In this document: positions 10,182 through 19,005 of the stretch, one piece after another
Layout of the letters: every line of letters starts with the position of its first letter
How positions within the stretch are numbered: the first letter of the stretch is position 1
From: Gracilibacillus caseinilyticus
GTDB lineage: Bacteria > Bacillota > Bacilli > Bacillales > Amphibacillaceae
DNA: 64,000 bases
Direction: 5' to 3'
NCBI RefSeq assembly: GCF_022919115.1
Contig: NZ_CP095072.1
Location: 1,798,001-1,862,000 of the forward strand
The notes under the pieces: model-generated
Told to the model about the DNA's origin: nothing
Databases searched by the model: none
What the model saw: the letters and a program-made list of their open reading frames with translations, nothing else
Made by a program: the position numbers and the translations under genes

Positions 10182-12017
10182 TTATATTTTTGTAACAGCT
10201 TTGGTTTGCTGGTGTACATATTCTGTTAATTCGGCTGTTGCCGGATAGTGCATAAACGGTGTAACAATATAGATGCCATTAAAGTATTGAATGGCAGTAT
10301 CAATTAATTCTTTGGCAATATTGATTCCTTCTCTGCGGCTGTCATGACGATTCTGATGTTGCTGCATGCGTGAACGTACTTCGTCAGACAGCTTCATGCC
10401 CGGCACTTCATTATGAAGAAATTCTGCGTTGCGATGAGAGGTAAGTGGCATGATCCCGATGAATATCGGTTTGTCAATGTTTTTGGTTAACCGGTGTAAT
10501 TGTATGATTTGTTCATGATTAAAAATTGGCTGGGTAAGAAAATAATCAGCACCATGCTCAATTTTCTTTTCCATCCGTTTTACTGCTTTTTCAAGATTGG
10601 CAACATTCGGATTAAATGCTGCAGCCACTTGAAAATTGGTTTTGGTTTTCAAAGAGCTGCCTGAAAAAGATAACCCTTGATTACACTGTTTAATCAATCT
10701 TGTTAATTCAAAAGACGTAACATCGAAAACAGAGGATGCGCCAGGGAATCCGCCAATGCGTGTCGGATCACCAGTAATAGCGAGAATTTCATCGAATCCT
10801 AAGGTATGCATGCCTAATAAGTGTGACTGCAACCCAATTAAATTGCGGTCCCGGCAAGTTAAATGAATCAAAGGTTTTACTTTACAACCAAGTTCTTTCA
10901 TTTTGACTGCCATAGCGACATTACTGATTCTTGGTGTAGCTAACGAATTATCTGCTAAAGTAATGGCGTCAACACCGGCTTTTTCCAAGGCAAAGACACC
11001 TTCGATGAAGTCATTCGTATCTAAATGTTTAGGTGCATCAAGCTCGACTATTACTGTATGTTCCTGCCTGGCCTTATCGGCCAAAGTAACACGTTGTGGC
11101 GGTGTTGCTTGTTGTTCAGGTGTGAACGTAATGGTTTTGACTTCTTTTTCTTTTAATGGTGTTAAATCTTTGACGCCGTCTTTAAAGGCACGGATATGCT
11201 CTGGTGTAGTACCACAACAGCCACCGAGTAATCGGACCCCTTGATCACGGAAATCTTTGGCACACTGTTCAAAATATTGTGTGCGTTCGCTATACACTAA
11301 TTTCCCGTTATCGTAGGCGGGCAGGCTGGCATTCGGATAAGCAGCTAAATATGCATTTTCTAATAAAGGTACAGATTCCAATGCTTTAAGCATGTAATAC
11401 GGACCTAGGTGACAATTGACACCGACTACATCTGCCCCTAATTCTTCCAACTTAGCTAATGCATAGGGGAGACTGATACCATTTTCCAAAACGCCCGGTT
11501 CATGCATGGATACGTTCGTAATGATTGGGATGTTCGTCTCTTCACGGGCAATTTGTAATGCCTCTTGGATTTCTTCGAAGTCATAATAGGTTTCGAGTAG
11601 GATCCCATCAACACCTTCAAGTAAAAGTGTGAAAAGCTGTTCCTTGAAACTGCGGACTATTTCTTTCCGCGAAGCTACTAACTTTTGTACACCTCGTATA
11701 CCACCCATCGTACCGAGGACTGCTGCTTTATCGCCTGCTGCACTCTTAGCGATTTTGACCGCCTTGGAATTAATGTGATGGACACGATCTTCCAAACCGA
11801 AACGTGTCAGTTTAATATAATTGGCCCCATACGTATTGGTTTGGATCACCTCTGAGCCGGCATCAAGATAAGATTGATGCACACGTAAGATTTCATCTGG
11901 ATGACTTAAGTTGTACGATTCAAAGCATCGATCGACACCATGAGCATAGAGCAGTGTACCGATCGCGCCATCTGCCACAACCAAACGATCTCTTAAACTA
12001 GTAAGAATGTCTGGCAA
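10182..12017 (-). CDS. yitJ: Bifunctional homocysteine S-methyltransferase / methylenetetrahydrofolate reductase
   Basis: This 611-residue fusion matches Bacillus YitJ. Residues about 1-285 are a zinc-dependent homocysteine S-methyltransferase domain with the ligand set GVNCHLG (about 202) and GGCCGTTPEH (about 265-274). Residues about 310-605 are the FAD-dependent reductase that makes 5-methyl-THF (ITGDPTRIGGFPG, FLTQPIFN, GIMPLTS). It feeds the downstream metE with its methyl donor. Start ATG 12017 has GGTGATTCTCC-type complementarity (AAAGAGGTGATTC on the minus strand). An S-box riboswitch directly precedes it. Confidence 0.95.
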   Translation of the reverse strand: MPDILTSLRDRLVVADGAIGTLLYAHGVDRCFESYNLSHPDEILRVHQSYLDAGSEVIQTNTYGANYIKLTRFGLEDRVHHINSKAVKIAKSAAGDKAAVLGTMGGIRGVQKLVASRKEIVRSFKEQLFTLLLEGVDGILLETYYDFEEIQEALQIAREETNIPIITNVSMHEPGVLENGISLPYALAKLEELGADVVGVNCHLGPYYMLKALESVPLLENAYLAAYPNASLPAYDNGKLVYSERTQYFEQCAKDFRDQGVRLLGGCCGTTPEHIRAFKDGVKDLTPLKEKEVKTITFTPEQQATPPQRVTLADKARQEHTVIVELDAPKHLDTNDFIEGVFALEKAGVDAITLADNSLATPRISNVAMAVKMKELGCKVKPLIHLTCRDRNLIGLQSHLLGMHTLGFDEILAITGDPTRIGGFPGASSVFDVTSFELTRLIKQCNQGLSFSGSSLKTKTNFQVAAAFNPNVANLEKAVKRMEKKIEHGADYFLTQPIFNHEQIIQLHRLTKNIDKPIFIGIMPLTSHRNAEFLHNEVPGMKLSDEVRSRMQQHQNRHDSRREGINIAKELIDTAIQYFNGIYIVTPFMHYPATAELTEYVHQQTKAVTKI

Positions 12018-12044
12018 GGAGAATCACCTCTTTTCTACAAAATA

Positions 12045-12193
12045 AAAAAATCTCCGCCTGTTTAAAAGACGGAGATAGATTGGTAAATGTCTCTCATCTT
12101 CCAAGCATTACGCTTGCTGGAATTAGCACCTTGTCATGATATGACGGTTGCTGAGGTATCGTCAGGCCAGTCCCTCCACCTCTCTGGATAAGA
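12045..12193 (-). promoter_or_regulatory. SAM-I riboswitch (S-box) with intrinsic terminator
   Basis: On the minus strand the conserved S-box blocks appear in order: CTTATCCAGAGAGGTGGAGG, GACTGGCC, ACCTCAGCAACC, AAGGTGCTAATTCC and GCTTGGAAGATGAGAG. They are followed by a strong hairpin, ATCTCCGTC / GGCGGAGAT (12050-12076), and a T run. This is the classic SAM-I aptamer plus expression platform. High SAM should terminate transcription before yitJ-metE. Confidence 0.96.
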
Positions 12194-12290
12194 AAGTATG
12201 TAATTGATAGTAACTTTTGTAAGTATATTACATTAAAAATAATTCAATTACAAGTATTTTTCAGAAAAAGTTTCAGAAAATTTTGTTTAC

Positions 12291-12346
12291 TTGACAGTAT
12301 ACATAGCTATGATAGAATTATATTAGTTGAAAATGATTATCATTAA
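12291..12346 (+). promoter_or_regulatory. SigA-type promoter with overlapping Fur box
   Basis: TTGACA (12291-12296) and TAGAAT (12313-12318) are 16 bp apart. Immediately downstream, TGAAAATGATTATCA (12328-12342) matches the 7-1-7 Fur consensus TGATAATNATTATCA at all but one position. This suggests iron-repressed transcription of the nitroreductase gene. A PerR site would want TTATAAT half-sites and fits less well. Confidence 0.8.
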
Positions 12347-12363
12347 CAGAGGGGAGAGCCTTC

Positions 12364-12927
12364 ATGAGTTTACAACAATTGATAAAAGAACGTCGCTCGA
12401 TCGGTTCGTATTTGGATAAAAAAGTTTCGATAGATCAAATCCAGCAAATGTTGGAGACGGCTGTTTGGGTACCTAATCATAAAATGACAGAACCGTGGCG
12501 TTTTGTATTTTTACAAGAGGAAACAAAACAAAAATTAGCTGAGATTAATCGGGAAGTAGCAAAAGCAAAAAGCCATAATGCTTCAAAAGAAGATCTAAAA
12601 GTGATAGGTGAGAATGCGTATCAAAAGGTTATGAATGTACCTTTTATTTTCTTTGTTATTAATACGTTACATGAACAAGAAAAATTACAAGAAGAAGATT
12701 ATGCTTCATCCAGCTGTTTGTTGCAAAATTTCAGTTTATTAGCATGGGAGCAGGGCCTAAGTGTTTTCTGGAAATCTGGTAAATTGGCATTCTGTGAGGA
12801 GACGGCAGAATTGATCGGCTTGAAAGACAATGAGAGAGTAGTAGGACAAATTCATGTCGGCTATCCGTCCAAATCACAAACACCAGTACCAAGAACACCA
12901 GCCAAAAACCGCATCACGATTTTATAA
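12364..12927 (+). CDS. Nitroreductase-family FMN oxidoreductase, Fur-box controlled
   Basis: This 187-residue single-domain flavoprotein belongs to the nitroreductase family. The FMN-phosphate binding segment ERRSIGSYLDKKVS is at residues 9-22 and WVPNHKMTEPWRF is at 35-47. The C-terminal half has GLSVFWKSG and HVGYPSK. The family reduces quinones, nitroaromatics or flavins with NAD(P)H. The true substrate cannot be read from the sequence. RBS AGGGGAG lies before ATG 12364. The upstream Fur box points to a job in iron limitation, for example ferric-chelate or flavin reduction (inference). It is monocistronic, with its own terminator. Confidence 0.85.
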   Translation: MSLQQLIKERRSIGSYLDKKVSIDQIQQMLETAVWVPNHKMTEPWRFVFLQEETKQKLAEINREVAKAKSHNASKEDLKVIGENAYQKVMNVPFIFFVINTLHEQEKLQEEDYASSSCLLQNFSLLAWEQGLSVFWKSGKLAFCEETAELIGLKDNERVVGQIHVGYPSKSQTPVPRTPAKNRITIL

Positions 12928-12962
12928 AACAACAGGAGGGAAGTTCTCCTGTTGTTTTTTTA
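12928..12962 (+). terminator. Rho-independent terminator after nitroreductase gene
   Basis: AACAACAGGAG and CTCCTGTTGTT form a perfect 11-bp stem followed by seven T, starting just after the stop codon. Confidence 0.93.
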
Positions 12963-12969
12963 ATACGGC

Positions 12970-13090
12970 AGGAAAAATTTAATAATGGAAAAGCTCGACG
13001 TAGTGAAAACCTTGAATGTACCAAGTATATGAAAAACGACGGTACTCGCTAATAGACGAGGCGAATGCCGAGTTTTTTCTAATAAGAATG
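12970..13090 (+). repeat. Short hairpin repeat (class S), full copy
   Basis: The core AAGCTCGACGTAGTGAAA (from 12983) is followed by TTGAATGTACCAAGTATA. A hairpin then pairs ACGGTACTCGCTAATAG-type and CGAGGCGAATGCCGAG-type arms and ends in a T run. The same roughly 110-bp sequence appears inverted at 37842-37965. Truncated versions occur at 39148-39195 and 57508-57572. Confidence 0.75.
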
Positions 13091-13420
13091 TAAAGTATAT
13101 AATTACTTTCATTAGCGAGAAAGGAGCCAAAAGTGGTGGCAGACACCAGAGATTTGTAGTGTTTAAAAAAGAAAGAAGACAAATGATGGTGTTTCCCGGC
13201 TGGTTTTGTCTCCTTAAAGTGTCTGTACCATAGCGCAGGCTGGCACATAGACCCCCACAGGTGAAAAGTGGCTGGTAAAGGTGTCCCAGCACATGAATCA
13301 TTTCAAAATGACCGCTATTTGCCACTTTACATAATCCATATTATAGCTGGTTTGTATGTTATTTTGTTAGTTAGGACGAGGTGAGCTTTCCTGGTCGTTC
13401 TTATATACCTAATTCGTTGC
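13091..13420 (+). repeat. Dispersed repeat class C with a single 52-bp unit
   Basis: From TAAAGTATATAAT onward, this segment matches 50768-51195 over about 300 bp. Shared parts include GACAAATGATGGTGTTTCCC, CTGTACCATAGCGCAGGC and AAGTGGCTGGTAAAGGTGT, then the class-B right end ACATAATCCATATTATAG (13329-13346) and a GC-rich hairpin. One 52-bp unit (13119-13170) is present here. The other copy has three. No gene is supported in 12960-13500. Confidence 0.75.
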
Positions 13421-13423
13421 ATA

Positions 13424-13475
13424 AAAATCCGAATATAACACGGATTTTACTTGATGAGTCTCGTGTTATATTCGG
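13424..13475 (-). terminator. Terminator of the sppA-yteJ operon
   Basis: CCGAATATAACACG (13429-13442) and CGTGTTATATTCGG (13462-13475) form a perfect 14-bp stem. On the minus strand it is followed by ATTTTTAT. It lies about 30 bp beyond the yteJ stop. Confidence 0.85.
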
Positions 13476-13502
13476 CATATTTTAAATAAACATTTAACTT
13501 CT

Positions 13503-13967
13503 CTATCTATCCAATACAACCCTCGTGTTGCCAATCATATCATGAATACCCTGCTTCTGATTGGTGAAGGCGACGAAGGCATAAAGTAATACCGTTATCG
13601 GAAACACTCGATGAAGAAATCTGCCAATTACTTCGCGGAAGATCAGGTCACTCCAGCGCAGTGGTTCATGGTCTTCCCGTATCACTTTCAAACCAAATAT
13701 CACCTTGCCTAACGTTTGATTAAAATACTTTGTCGTCAACAAGAAATACAGATAAAAAATGATCGAACTTATGATACTTGTCACGGTCCAGAAACCAACT
13801 TCCAAGTCAAAGCCATTGTCCACAAACTTAAACGGAATAAGCAAGATGCCGTTAATGCTGAAGACAATGATTAAATCAGCCAGATAAGCCCAGAAACGCA
13901 TCCAAAACCCTGCATATCTCTGATTAATGGTGGGGGAAGATGCATGTTTTATTTCATTTTCAGTCAT
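13503..13967 (-). CDS. yteJ: RDD-family membrane protein (YteJ-like)
   Basis: This 154-residue integral membrane protein has the RDD-family hallmark residues: RYAGFWMRFWAYLADLIIV near residues 17-35 and the later TLGKVIFGLKVIRED. Three hydrophobic spans lie at about 25-45, 58-80 and 115-135. The C-terminal HDMIGNTRVV block is typical. The function of RDD proteins is poorly defined. In Bacillus, yteJ sits behind sppA, and YteJ has been linked to control of SppA. The same order with a 12-bp gap is seen here. ATG 13967 has AGGAGGTG upstream. Confidence 0.87.
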   Translation of the reverse strand: MTENEIKHASSPTINQRYAGFWMRFWAYLADLIIVFSINGILLIPFKFVDNGFDLEVGFWTVTSIISSIIFYLYFLLTTKYFNQTLGKVIFGLKVIREDHEPLRWSDLIFREVIGRFLHRVFPITVLLYAFVAFTNQKQGIHDMIGNTRVVLDR

Positions 13968-13979
13968 AGCGACACCTCC

Positions 13980-14978
13980 TTATCTTGAATATAGGTACAT
14001 TGCTCGTGGTGCATTTTCTTGACGTAACAACTCTGTAATGCCTGGTATCTTGAACTCTGCACCAAGCATACTTTGAACTGTACCACCTAGCAATTGGTTA
14101 AAAGGCATTCCCTGATTATATTCAATTACCTGTGCATTACCTAATTCGTAATCTTCTTCCATCATTGCGATTGTATCATCTAACGTTCCGATTTCATCAA
14201 CCAGTCCCGCTTCCTGTGCTTGTGATCCGGTATATACTCTGCCATCACCAAGTTCACGAACTCGATCTTCTGACAAGCCTCTGCCATCGACGATCACTTG
14301 AACGAAATCATCATACATATCATCAATCATCGTTTGCAGGATCTCGCGTTCTTCATCTGTCATATCACGATACGATGACAATATATCCTTATGTTCACCG
14401 CTTTTAATCGTGTTAAAGTCTATACCTAGCTGATCCGCTAATTCTGAGAAATTAATACTTTCCATGATAACCCCGATCGATCCTGTCAATGTCGCTTTAT
14501 GGGCGACAATTTTATCCGATGGAGCGGAGATATAATATCCTCCGGAAGCTGCTGTGTTTCCCATCGACACATAAACAGGCTTTTCATATTCCTCTTTAAT
14601 TTCTACAATTTTGTCATGGATTTCTGCACTTTCGACGACACCACCGCCAGGGGTGTTCACTTGTAATACAATGCCTTTAACGCTCTCATCTTCTCCCGCT
14701 TTTTCAAGCTTTTTTAAGAATCGACTATGGTTATAAGAAGTCGTATTGATTAATGAGCTAGGTGTTGTATCCTGAATCACTCCATTCACATGAAGAACGG
14801 CGATTTTATTCATATTAGAACCTTTATCCACTACTTTCTCAGCTATCCCATCCTCTTCAGGTATGCTGAACATGTTTTCAAAATCTGCCGTAAGCATGCT
14901 GGACATAAACTGAAAGCCAATCGAAGCAAAAAATAATCCAGCTGCCACTAAAAGCGCAAGCCAGCGTTTCTTGTTCAT
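13980..14978 (-). CDS. sppA: Signal peptide peptidase SppA
   Basis: This 332-residue S49-family serine protease has one N-terminal membrane anchor (about residues 5-25). It degrades leftover signal peptides in the membrane. The catalytic serine lies in NTAASGGYY and the catalytic lysine in NTIKSGEHKD, as in Bacillus SppA. I chose ATG 14978 (MNKKRWLALLV) because AAGGAG sits 9 bp before it. The in-frame ATG at 14987 would overlap that RBS, and the farther upstream start lacks one. It is co-transcribed with yteJ. Confidence 0.93.
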   Translation of the reverse strand: MNKKRWLALLVAAGLFFASIGFQFMSSMLTADFENMFSIPEEDGIAEKVVDKGSNMNKIAVLHVNGVIQDTTPSSLINTTSYNHSRFLKKLEKAGEDESVKGIVLQVNTPGGGVVESAEIHDKIVEIKEEYEKPVYVSMGNTAASGGYYISAPSDKIVAHKATLTGSIGVIMESINFSELADQLGIDFNTIKSGEHKDILSSYRDMTDEEREILQTMIDDMYDDFVQVIVDGRGLSEDRVRELGDGRVYTGSQAQEAGLVDEIGTLDDTIAMMEEDYELGNAQVIEYNQGMPFNQLLGGTVQSMLGAEFKIPGITELLRQENAPRAMYLYSR

Positions 14979-15093
14979 ATGTCTCATCTCCTTCTTTTTA
15001 TTAGGTAAAAGGGAAAAATAAAAAAGCAATTCATTCTGCTCTCTCTCCTATACGTTCTAATAAGATATACGTTTCAACTTTTTTATTTTGAAC

Positions 15094-15790
15094 AAATAAG
15101 TACAGTCATAGAAGTAATCATGGTGAACATGAAGATGGGTTCTTATAATATGGATTATGTAAAGCAGAACTGTCTGACATTGTGGTAATTTTGATAGATT
15201 TCATCTGCTTTGCAAAGCTCCGGAAATATGCTTCGCGTCCTGTGGGGCACAGCTTCAGCTAGGCTACTACTTAAACAACTTCTTTGCTGCCTTGTGCCGA
15301 GGAAGCTTACTTCGAAGCGATACTAGTAGACACAGGCACAGACGAAGTGAATCTTCAGCTCGCGCTGACGCATGAGGAGTCTACGCATATTTCCTACGCT
15401 TAAGGGAAGGGCTACAACTTTTGAAACAGCTAATAGCAATGGCACTAGTCATTATGTTATCAATTCAAATGCTGTTATTGGTGGATGTGCTCCATGTACT
15501 AGCTCTTACAAAGGTTGTAGAGTACCTATCCTAGCGCAGGCCAACCACGGAGACTCCCGCGGGATTGAGCAGGTGCTGAAGATCCACTTTGTAAAGCGGT
15601 CTTCTTTACAAAGTTAGCTTCAGCCGTGCCCCGCAGGACGCGGAGTGGTTGGCCGAAGCGGTATCCCAGCACATGAATCATTTCACAATGACCACTAAGC
15701 AGCTAGTTGACATAATCCATATTATAGGTAGTTGTATATTATTTTGTTAGTTAGGACAGGGTGGGTTTTTCCCGTTTTTTTATGTGTTAC
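15094..15790 (+). repeat. Dispersed repeat class B, full-length copy
   Basis: The terminal inverted repeat CTTATAATATGGATTATGT (15142-15160) pairs with ACATAATCCATATTATAGG (15710-15728). Inside are two hairpin modules. The first has arms GGAAATATGC (15222-15231) and GCATATTTCC (15385-15394). The second has arms GGCCAACCAC (15539-15548) and GTGGTTGGCC (15645-15654). The flanks (TCATAGAAGTAA on the left, TAGTTGTATATTATTTTG plus a GGG/CCC hairpin on the right) are also shared with 51200-51820. An 81-codon ORF here is a by-product. The 15790-16083 remainder holds only a weak hairpin at 15873-15897 and the leader of the next gene. Confidence 0.8.
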
Positions 15791-16083
15791 CGAGAAAATG
15801 AGACCTAATTCGTTATAAATCATAACAATCTATGCTATTATATGATGTACTCCAATTATAATAGAAAAAAGGGCCGATGATAGGACATCACCGGCCAATA
15901 GAAAAAGGGGCTATCATTTTGTGAGAAAGCAATCTTTGCAGCATTGCTCAATTTGGAACATCTTTAATATATCAAATGAATGAAAAGGAGGTGTTAAATC
16001 TAAGTAAAGATCATGTAAAGTTTTTCCTGTACTACTATTTTCTCGTTATAATGGTCATAGTAAATTTATTAGGAGGACTGGTG

Positions 16084-17631
16084 ATGAAGCGTTTTTCGAT
16101 TTGTGTAACAAGTGATGTGCATGGCTATATTATGCCTAATAATTATCGCAACCAGCAGGAGGAAGCGATGGGTTTGGCAAAGACAGCCTCCATTATTAAA
16201 GAGATACGTAAGAACAATCATACCATATTAATTGACAATGGTGATTTTATTCAAGGAAGCCCTTTCACCTATTATTTTGCAAAAAAAGTGTCCGACAGGC
16301 CAAGTCCGATGATGAAAGCCGCCAATTTATTAGGATATGATGCAGCTATTATTGGAAATCATGAATTTAATTATGGTATGCCCTATTTACATCATACAAT
16401 AGAAGCTTCTAATTTTCCGTGGCTTTCAGCTAATATCATCCGTAATGCTACAGGGAAACCGGTATTTGGTCAACCATACATCATCAAAGAGATCGCTAAT
16501 GTACGAGTAGCTATTCTTGGTACTACCACACACTACATACCTAACTGGGAGGATCCGAAAACAATAGACGGTCTGTCCTTCGAAGATGCTTGTCAATCTA
16601 TCAAAAAATGGGTAGCCCATATTAAAGAAACAGAAGCACCTGATGTCATGGTCGTTTGTTATCATGGCGGCTTTGAATGTGATCTTTCCACAGGTGAACC
16701 GACGGAGGCGTGCACTGGAGAAAATCAAGGCTATCAAATTTGTGAAATGGTAAAAGGGATCGATATTTTAATTACAGGGCACCAGCATCGCTATTTGGCT
16801 GATGTTGTCAATGGAGTTACAGTCATTCAGCCTGGTAGTAATGGACAGGCTCTTGGTGAAATTGTCGTAACCTATGATGAGGAAAAAATTGATTCAATTA
16901 GTACAGCTATTCATTATGTAGGAGAACAAACAACAATCGATACACAAACAAGAGAAGTAATAGCTGAGGAAGAAAGAGAAGTGCAACAATTCCTGGATCA
17001 GACAATTGCGACGGTAGAAGGGGATATGGAAATTCAAGATCCGATGGTCGTTCGAAAGCAGGGACACCCTTTTATAAACTATATCAACGCATTGCAAATG
17101 AGAGTGTCCAATGCACCGATTTCCTGTACGGCGTTATTCCATGATCAATCTCCTGGTTTTCCAAAACAGATTACAATGCGAGATATTGTCGCTAATTATA
17201 TTTATCCGAATACATTGAAAGTGCTGCGTGTTACCGGACAAGATATAAAAGCAGCTTTGGAGAAATCCGCTACTTATTTCACGTTGGAAAATGAAAAAAT
17301 CGCCGTCAATCCTGATTTTTTAAATCCGAAACCACAGCCATATAATTATGATATGTGGCAAGGGATTGACTATCAAATCAAGGTCTCCAAGCCAATCGGT
17401 GATAGAGTCGTCAAGCTTACTTATCAAGGAGAGCCGTTAGCCCTTGATCAATATTATCATGTGGTGATGAATAATTACCGGGCCAGTGGCGGTGGCGACT
17501 ATCAAATGTTTCAACAGAAAGAAGTTGTAAAAGATATTCCTGTTGACATGACGGAACTGATTACGGATGATCTAGTAAAACAAGGAATGATCCGTCCAGA
17601 TCCGACTAAACATTTTGAAATTCTGAGATAA
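16084..17631 (+). CDS. Cytoplasmic 5'-nucleotidase / metallophosphoesterase family protein
   Basis: This 515-residue protein has the two-domain layout of UshA-type nucleotidases. The N-terminal metallophosphoesterase shows TSDVHG, NGDFIQGSP, GNHEFNYG, CYHGG and TGHQHR. The 5'-nucleotidase C-terminal domain follows (from about 345; NYRASGGGDY near 465). No signal peptide is present from ATG 16084, so an intracellular nucleotide or cyclic-nucleotide phosphatase role (YunD-like) is likely. The frame is open up to ATG 15976 and would add a hydrophobic stretch. I prefer 16084 because AGGAGG lies 7 bp upstream and a TATAAT box (about 16046) falls inside that extension. Confidence 0.83.
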   Translation: MKRFSICVTSDVHGYIMPNNYRNQQEEAMGLAKTASIIKEIRKNNHTILIDNGDFIQGSPFTYYFAKKVSDRPSPMMKAANLLGYDAAIIGNHEFNYGMPYLHHTIEASNFPWLSANIIRNATGKPVFGQPYIIKEIANVRVAILGTTTHYIPNWEDPKTIDGLSFEDACQSIKKWVAHIKETEAPDVMVVCYHGGFECDLSTGEPTEACTGENQGYQICEMVKGIDILITGHQHRYLADVVNGVTVIQPGSNGQALGEIVVTYDEEKIDSISTAIHYVGEQTTIDTQTREVIAEEEREVQQFLDQTIATVEGDMEIQDPMVVRKQGHPFINYINALQMRVSNAPISCTALFHDQSPGFPKQITMRDIVANYIYPNTLKVLRVTGQDIKAALEKSATYFTLENEKIAVNPDFLNPKPQPYNYDMWQGIDYQIKVSKPIGDRVVKLTYQGEPLALDQYYHVVMNNYRASGGGDYQMFQQKEVVKDIPVDMTELITDDLVKQGMIRPDPTKHFEILR

Positions 17632-17833
17632 TAGTAGAATCAAATATTGGTAATTAAATAGAAAATATTACGAAATGATGTATAAAATCTATCATTGTTG
17701 CCCCATAATGACAAATGTGACAAGCTATTGTAACATCGTAATTTTTGTTACAGACTCTTAAATTCACTGTAACCACAACAGGTATTTTCTTGTGTTATAG
17801 TGGTGCTTGTCAACATGAAAGGAGGCAACTTTG

Positions 17834-18634
17834 ATGAAAAAGTTTTTTGTGACATTAGGATTTGCAGCGACTAGTTTCCTATTTGTGCTACCAGTTTCGG
17901 CAGCAGAATATCAAGTAGAAAAGGGAGACAATCTTTGGTCCATTGCGGAGGAACATAAAACATCAGTTGCGGAATTAATGGAAACGAACAACCTGGAGTC
18001 AGACTTAATTTTTCCAGAACAGAAATTAGAGATAGATAAAGAATTAACTTACATTGTAGAAAAAGGTGACTCACTTAGTGAAATAGCAGTAGAACATGAT
18101 GTAACAGTGAGTGATCTAAAAGAGTGGAATAAACTTGAAACAGATTTAATTATCATAGGTGAAAAACTAATGATTAAAGATTCTAAGAAGGCAAAAGAAG
18201 AAGATACAGAACAAAAAGCTCAAGCTGAGCAAACAGCAAATAAGGACAAGCAACAAGAAAGTACAAAGGAAGAAACACCGGAAGCGTCTGAACCGGCAGT
18301 AGAACAAACAAACTCTCAGAAAGAAGCATCATCAGAAAAATCTGGTGAAACGATCAGTGTAAGTGCAACAGCATACACTGCTCAGTGTGAAGGTTGCTCT
18401 GGTGTAACGGCAACAGGAATTGACTTAAATGAAAATCCAAATATGAAAGTCATTGCTGTAGATCCAAACGTTATTCCACTTGGATCCAGAGTCTATGTAG
18501 AAGGCTATGGTGAAGCCATTGCAGCTGATACAGGTGGAGCAATCAAAGGTAACAAAATTGATGTCCACGTACCTAACAAAGACGAAGCATTTGATTGGGG
18601 CGTTAAAACAGTAGACGTCACAATTCTTGAATAA
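17834..18634 (+). CDS. yocH: Secreted LysM / 3D-domain cell-wall protein (YocH-like)
   Basis: The 266-residue protein has a signal peptide ending near VSAAE (about 25). Two LysM peptidoglycan-binding repeats follow (about 27-70 and 74-117; YQVEKGDNLWSIAE, YIVEKGDSLSEIAV). A Glu/Lys-rich linker leads to a C-terminal 3D domain with AYTAQCEGCSGVTATG, DPNVIPLGS and AADTGGAIKGNKIDVHV, which carries the conserved aspartates of this MltA-like fold. The likely role is peptidoglycan hydrolysis in wall turnover. YocH in Bacillus is under WalRK. TGTNAC half-sites occur upstream (17716-17806) but not at canonical spacing. RBS AAAGGAGG lies 8 bp before ATG 17834. Confidence 0.9.
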   Translation: MKKFFVTLGFAATSFLFVLPVSAAEYQVEKGDNLWSIAEEHKTSVAELMETNNLESDLIFPEQKLEIDKELTYIVEKGDSLSEIAVEHDVTVSDLKEWNKLETDLIIIGEKLMIKDSKKAKEEDTEQKAQAEQTANKDKQQESTKEETPEASEPAVEQTNSQKEASSEKSGETISVSATAYTAQCEGCSGVTATGIDLNENPNMKVIAVDPNVIPLGSRVYVEGYGEAIAADTGGAIKGNKIDVHVPNKDEAFDWGVKTVDVTILE

Positions 18635-18650
18635 TCAATGTAAGGCAACT

Positions 18651-18684
18651 AGCTCTCTCGTTTTCGAGGGAGCTTTTATTTTTG
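18651..18684 (+). terminator. Rho-independent terminator after the YocH-like gene
   Basis: AGCTCTCTCG and CGAGGGAGCT form a 10-bp stem with a TTTT loop, followed by TTTATTTTT. Confidence 0.9.
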
Positions 18685-18813
18685 CATAAAAGGAGAAATG
18701 ACAAGTAATCCATAGTTAGACGATGTATAAATAGCAATGTTAAGGTTGTAACAGAATTAACTGTAATAATAAATAAAATTTGTGAACTAATATTGCAGAG
18801 AGGAATGAAGTAT

Positions 18814-19005
18814 ATGCGATATAAAGGAAAAAAACAGATAATTAGAACATTGCTGTTAATGATATTATTATACTTTTTGTTAATTAAAGACAATCTAACT
18901 GTTTTCATCGTGGGAATTATCATCTTTTTCATTATTGAGATAGCTCTTATATTATTAAACGTACTTCGTAAAAAGAGGATGGGACAAAGTAAAAGTCGAA
19001 CATAA
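18814..19005 (+). CDS. Small two-span membrane protein, unknown
   Basis: I do not recognise a family. The 63-residue product starts MRYKGKKQIIRTL, has two hydrophobic segments (about 10-25 and 28-50) and a basic tail, RKKRMGQSKSRT. ATG 18814 is 10 bp after AGAGAGG. In-frame alternatives at TTG 18793 and ATG 18805 have poorer spacing. A strong hairpin follows at once, which supports a real transcript. The opposite-strand ORF over the same region has no RBS and looks like a shadow. Confidence 0.5.
   Translation: MRYKGKKQIIRTLLLMILLYFLLIKDNLTVFIVGIIIFFIIEIALILLNVLRKKRMGQSKSRT

Noticed and set aside
15372..15617. 81-codon ORF, and similar ORFs at 46078-46317, 46559-46777, 51191-51445 and 54079-54333
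   Set aside because: All lie inside the dispersed hairpin repeats, have no convincing RBS, and translate the palindromic modules in different frames. They are by-products of GC-rich repeats.
15873..15897. Hairpin GGCCGATGAT...ATCACCGGCC as a riboswitch
   Set aside because: There are no conserved aptamer motifs and no T run. It is only a short stem with one mismatch.
17716..17806. WalR box upstream of the YocH-like gene
   Set aside because: Several TGTNAC half-sites are present, but none pair with the 5-bp spacing of the consensus, so I mention them without calling a site.
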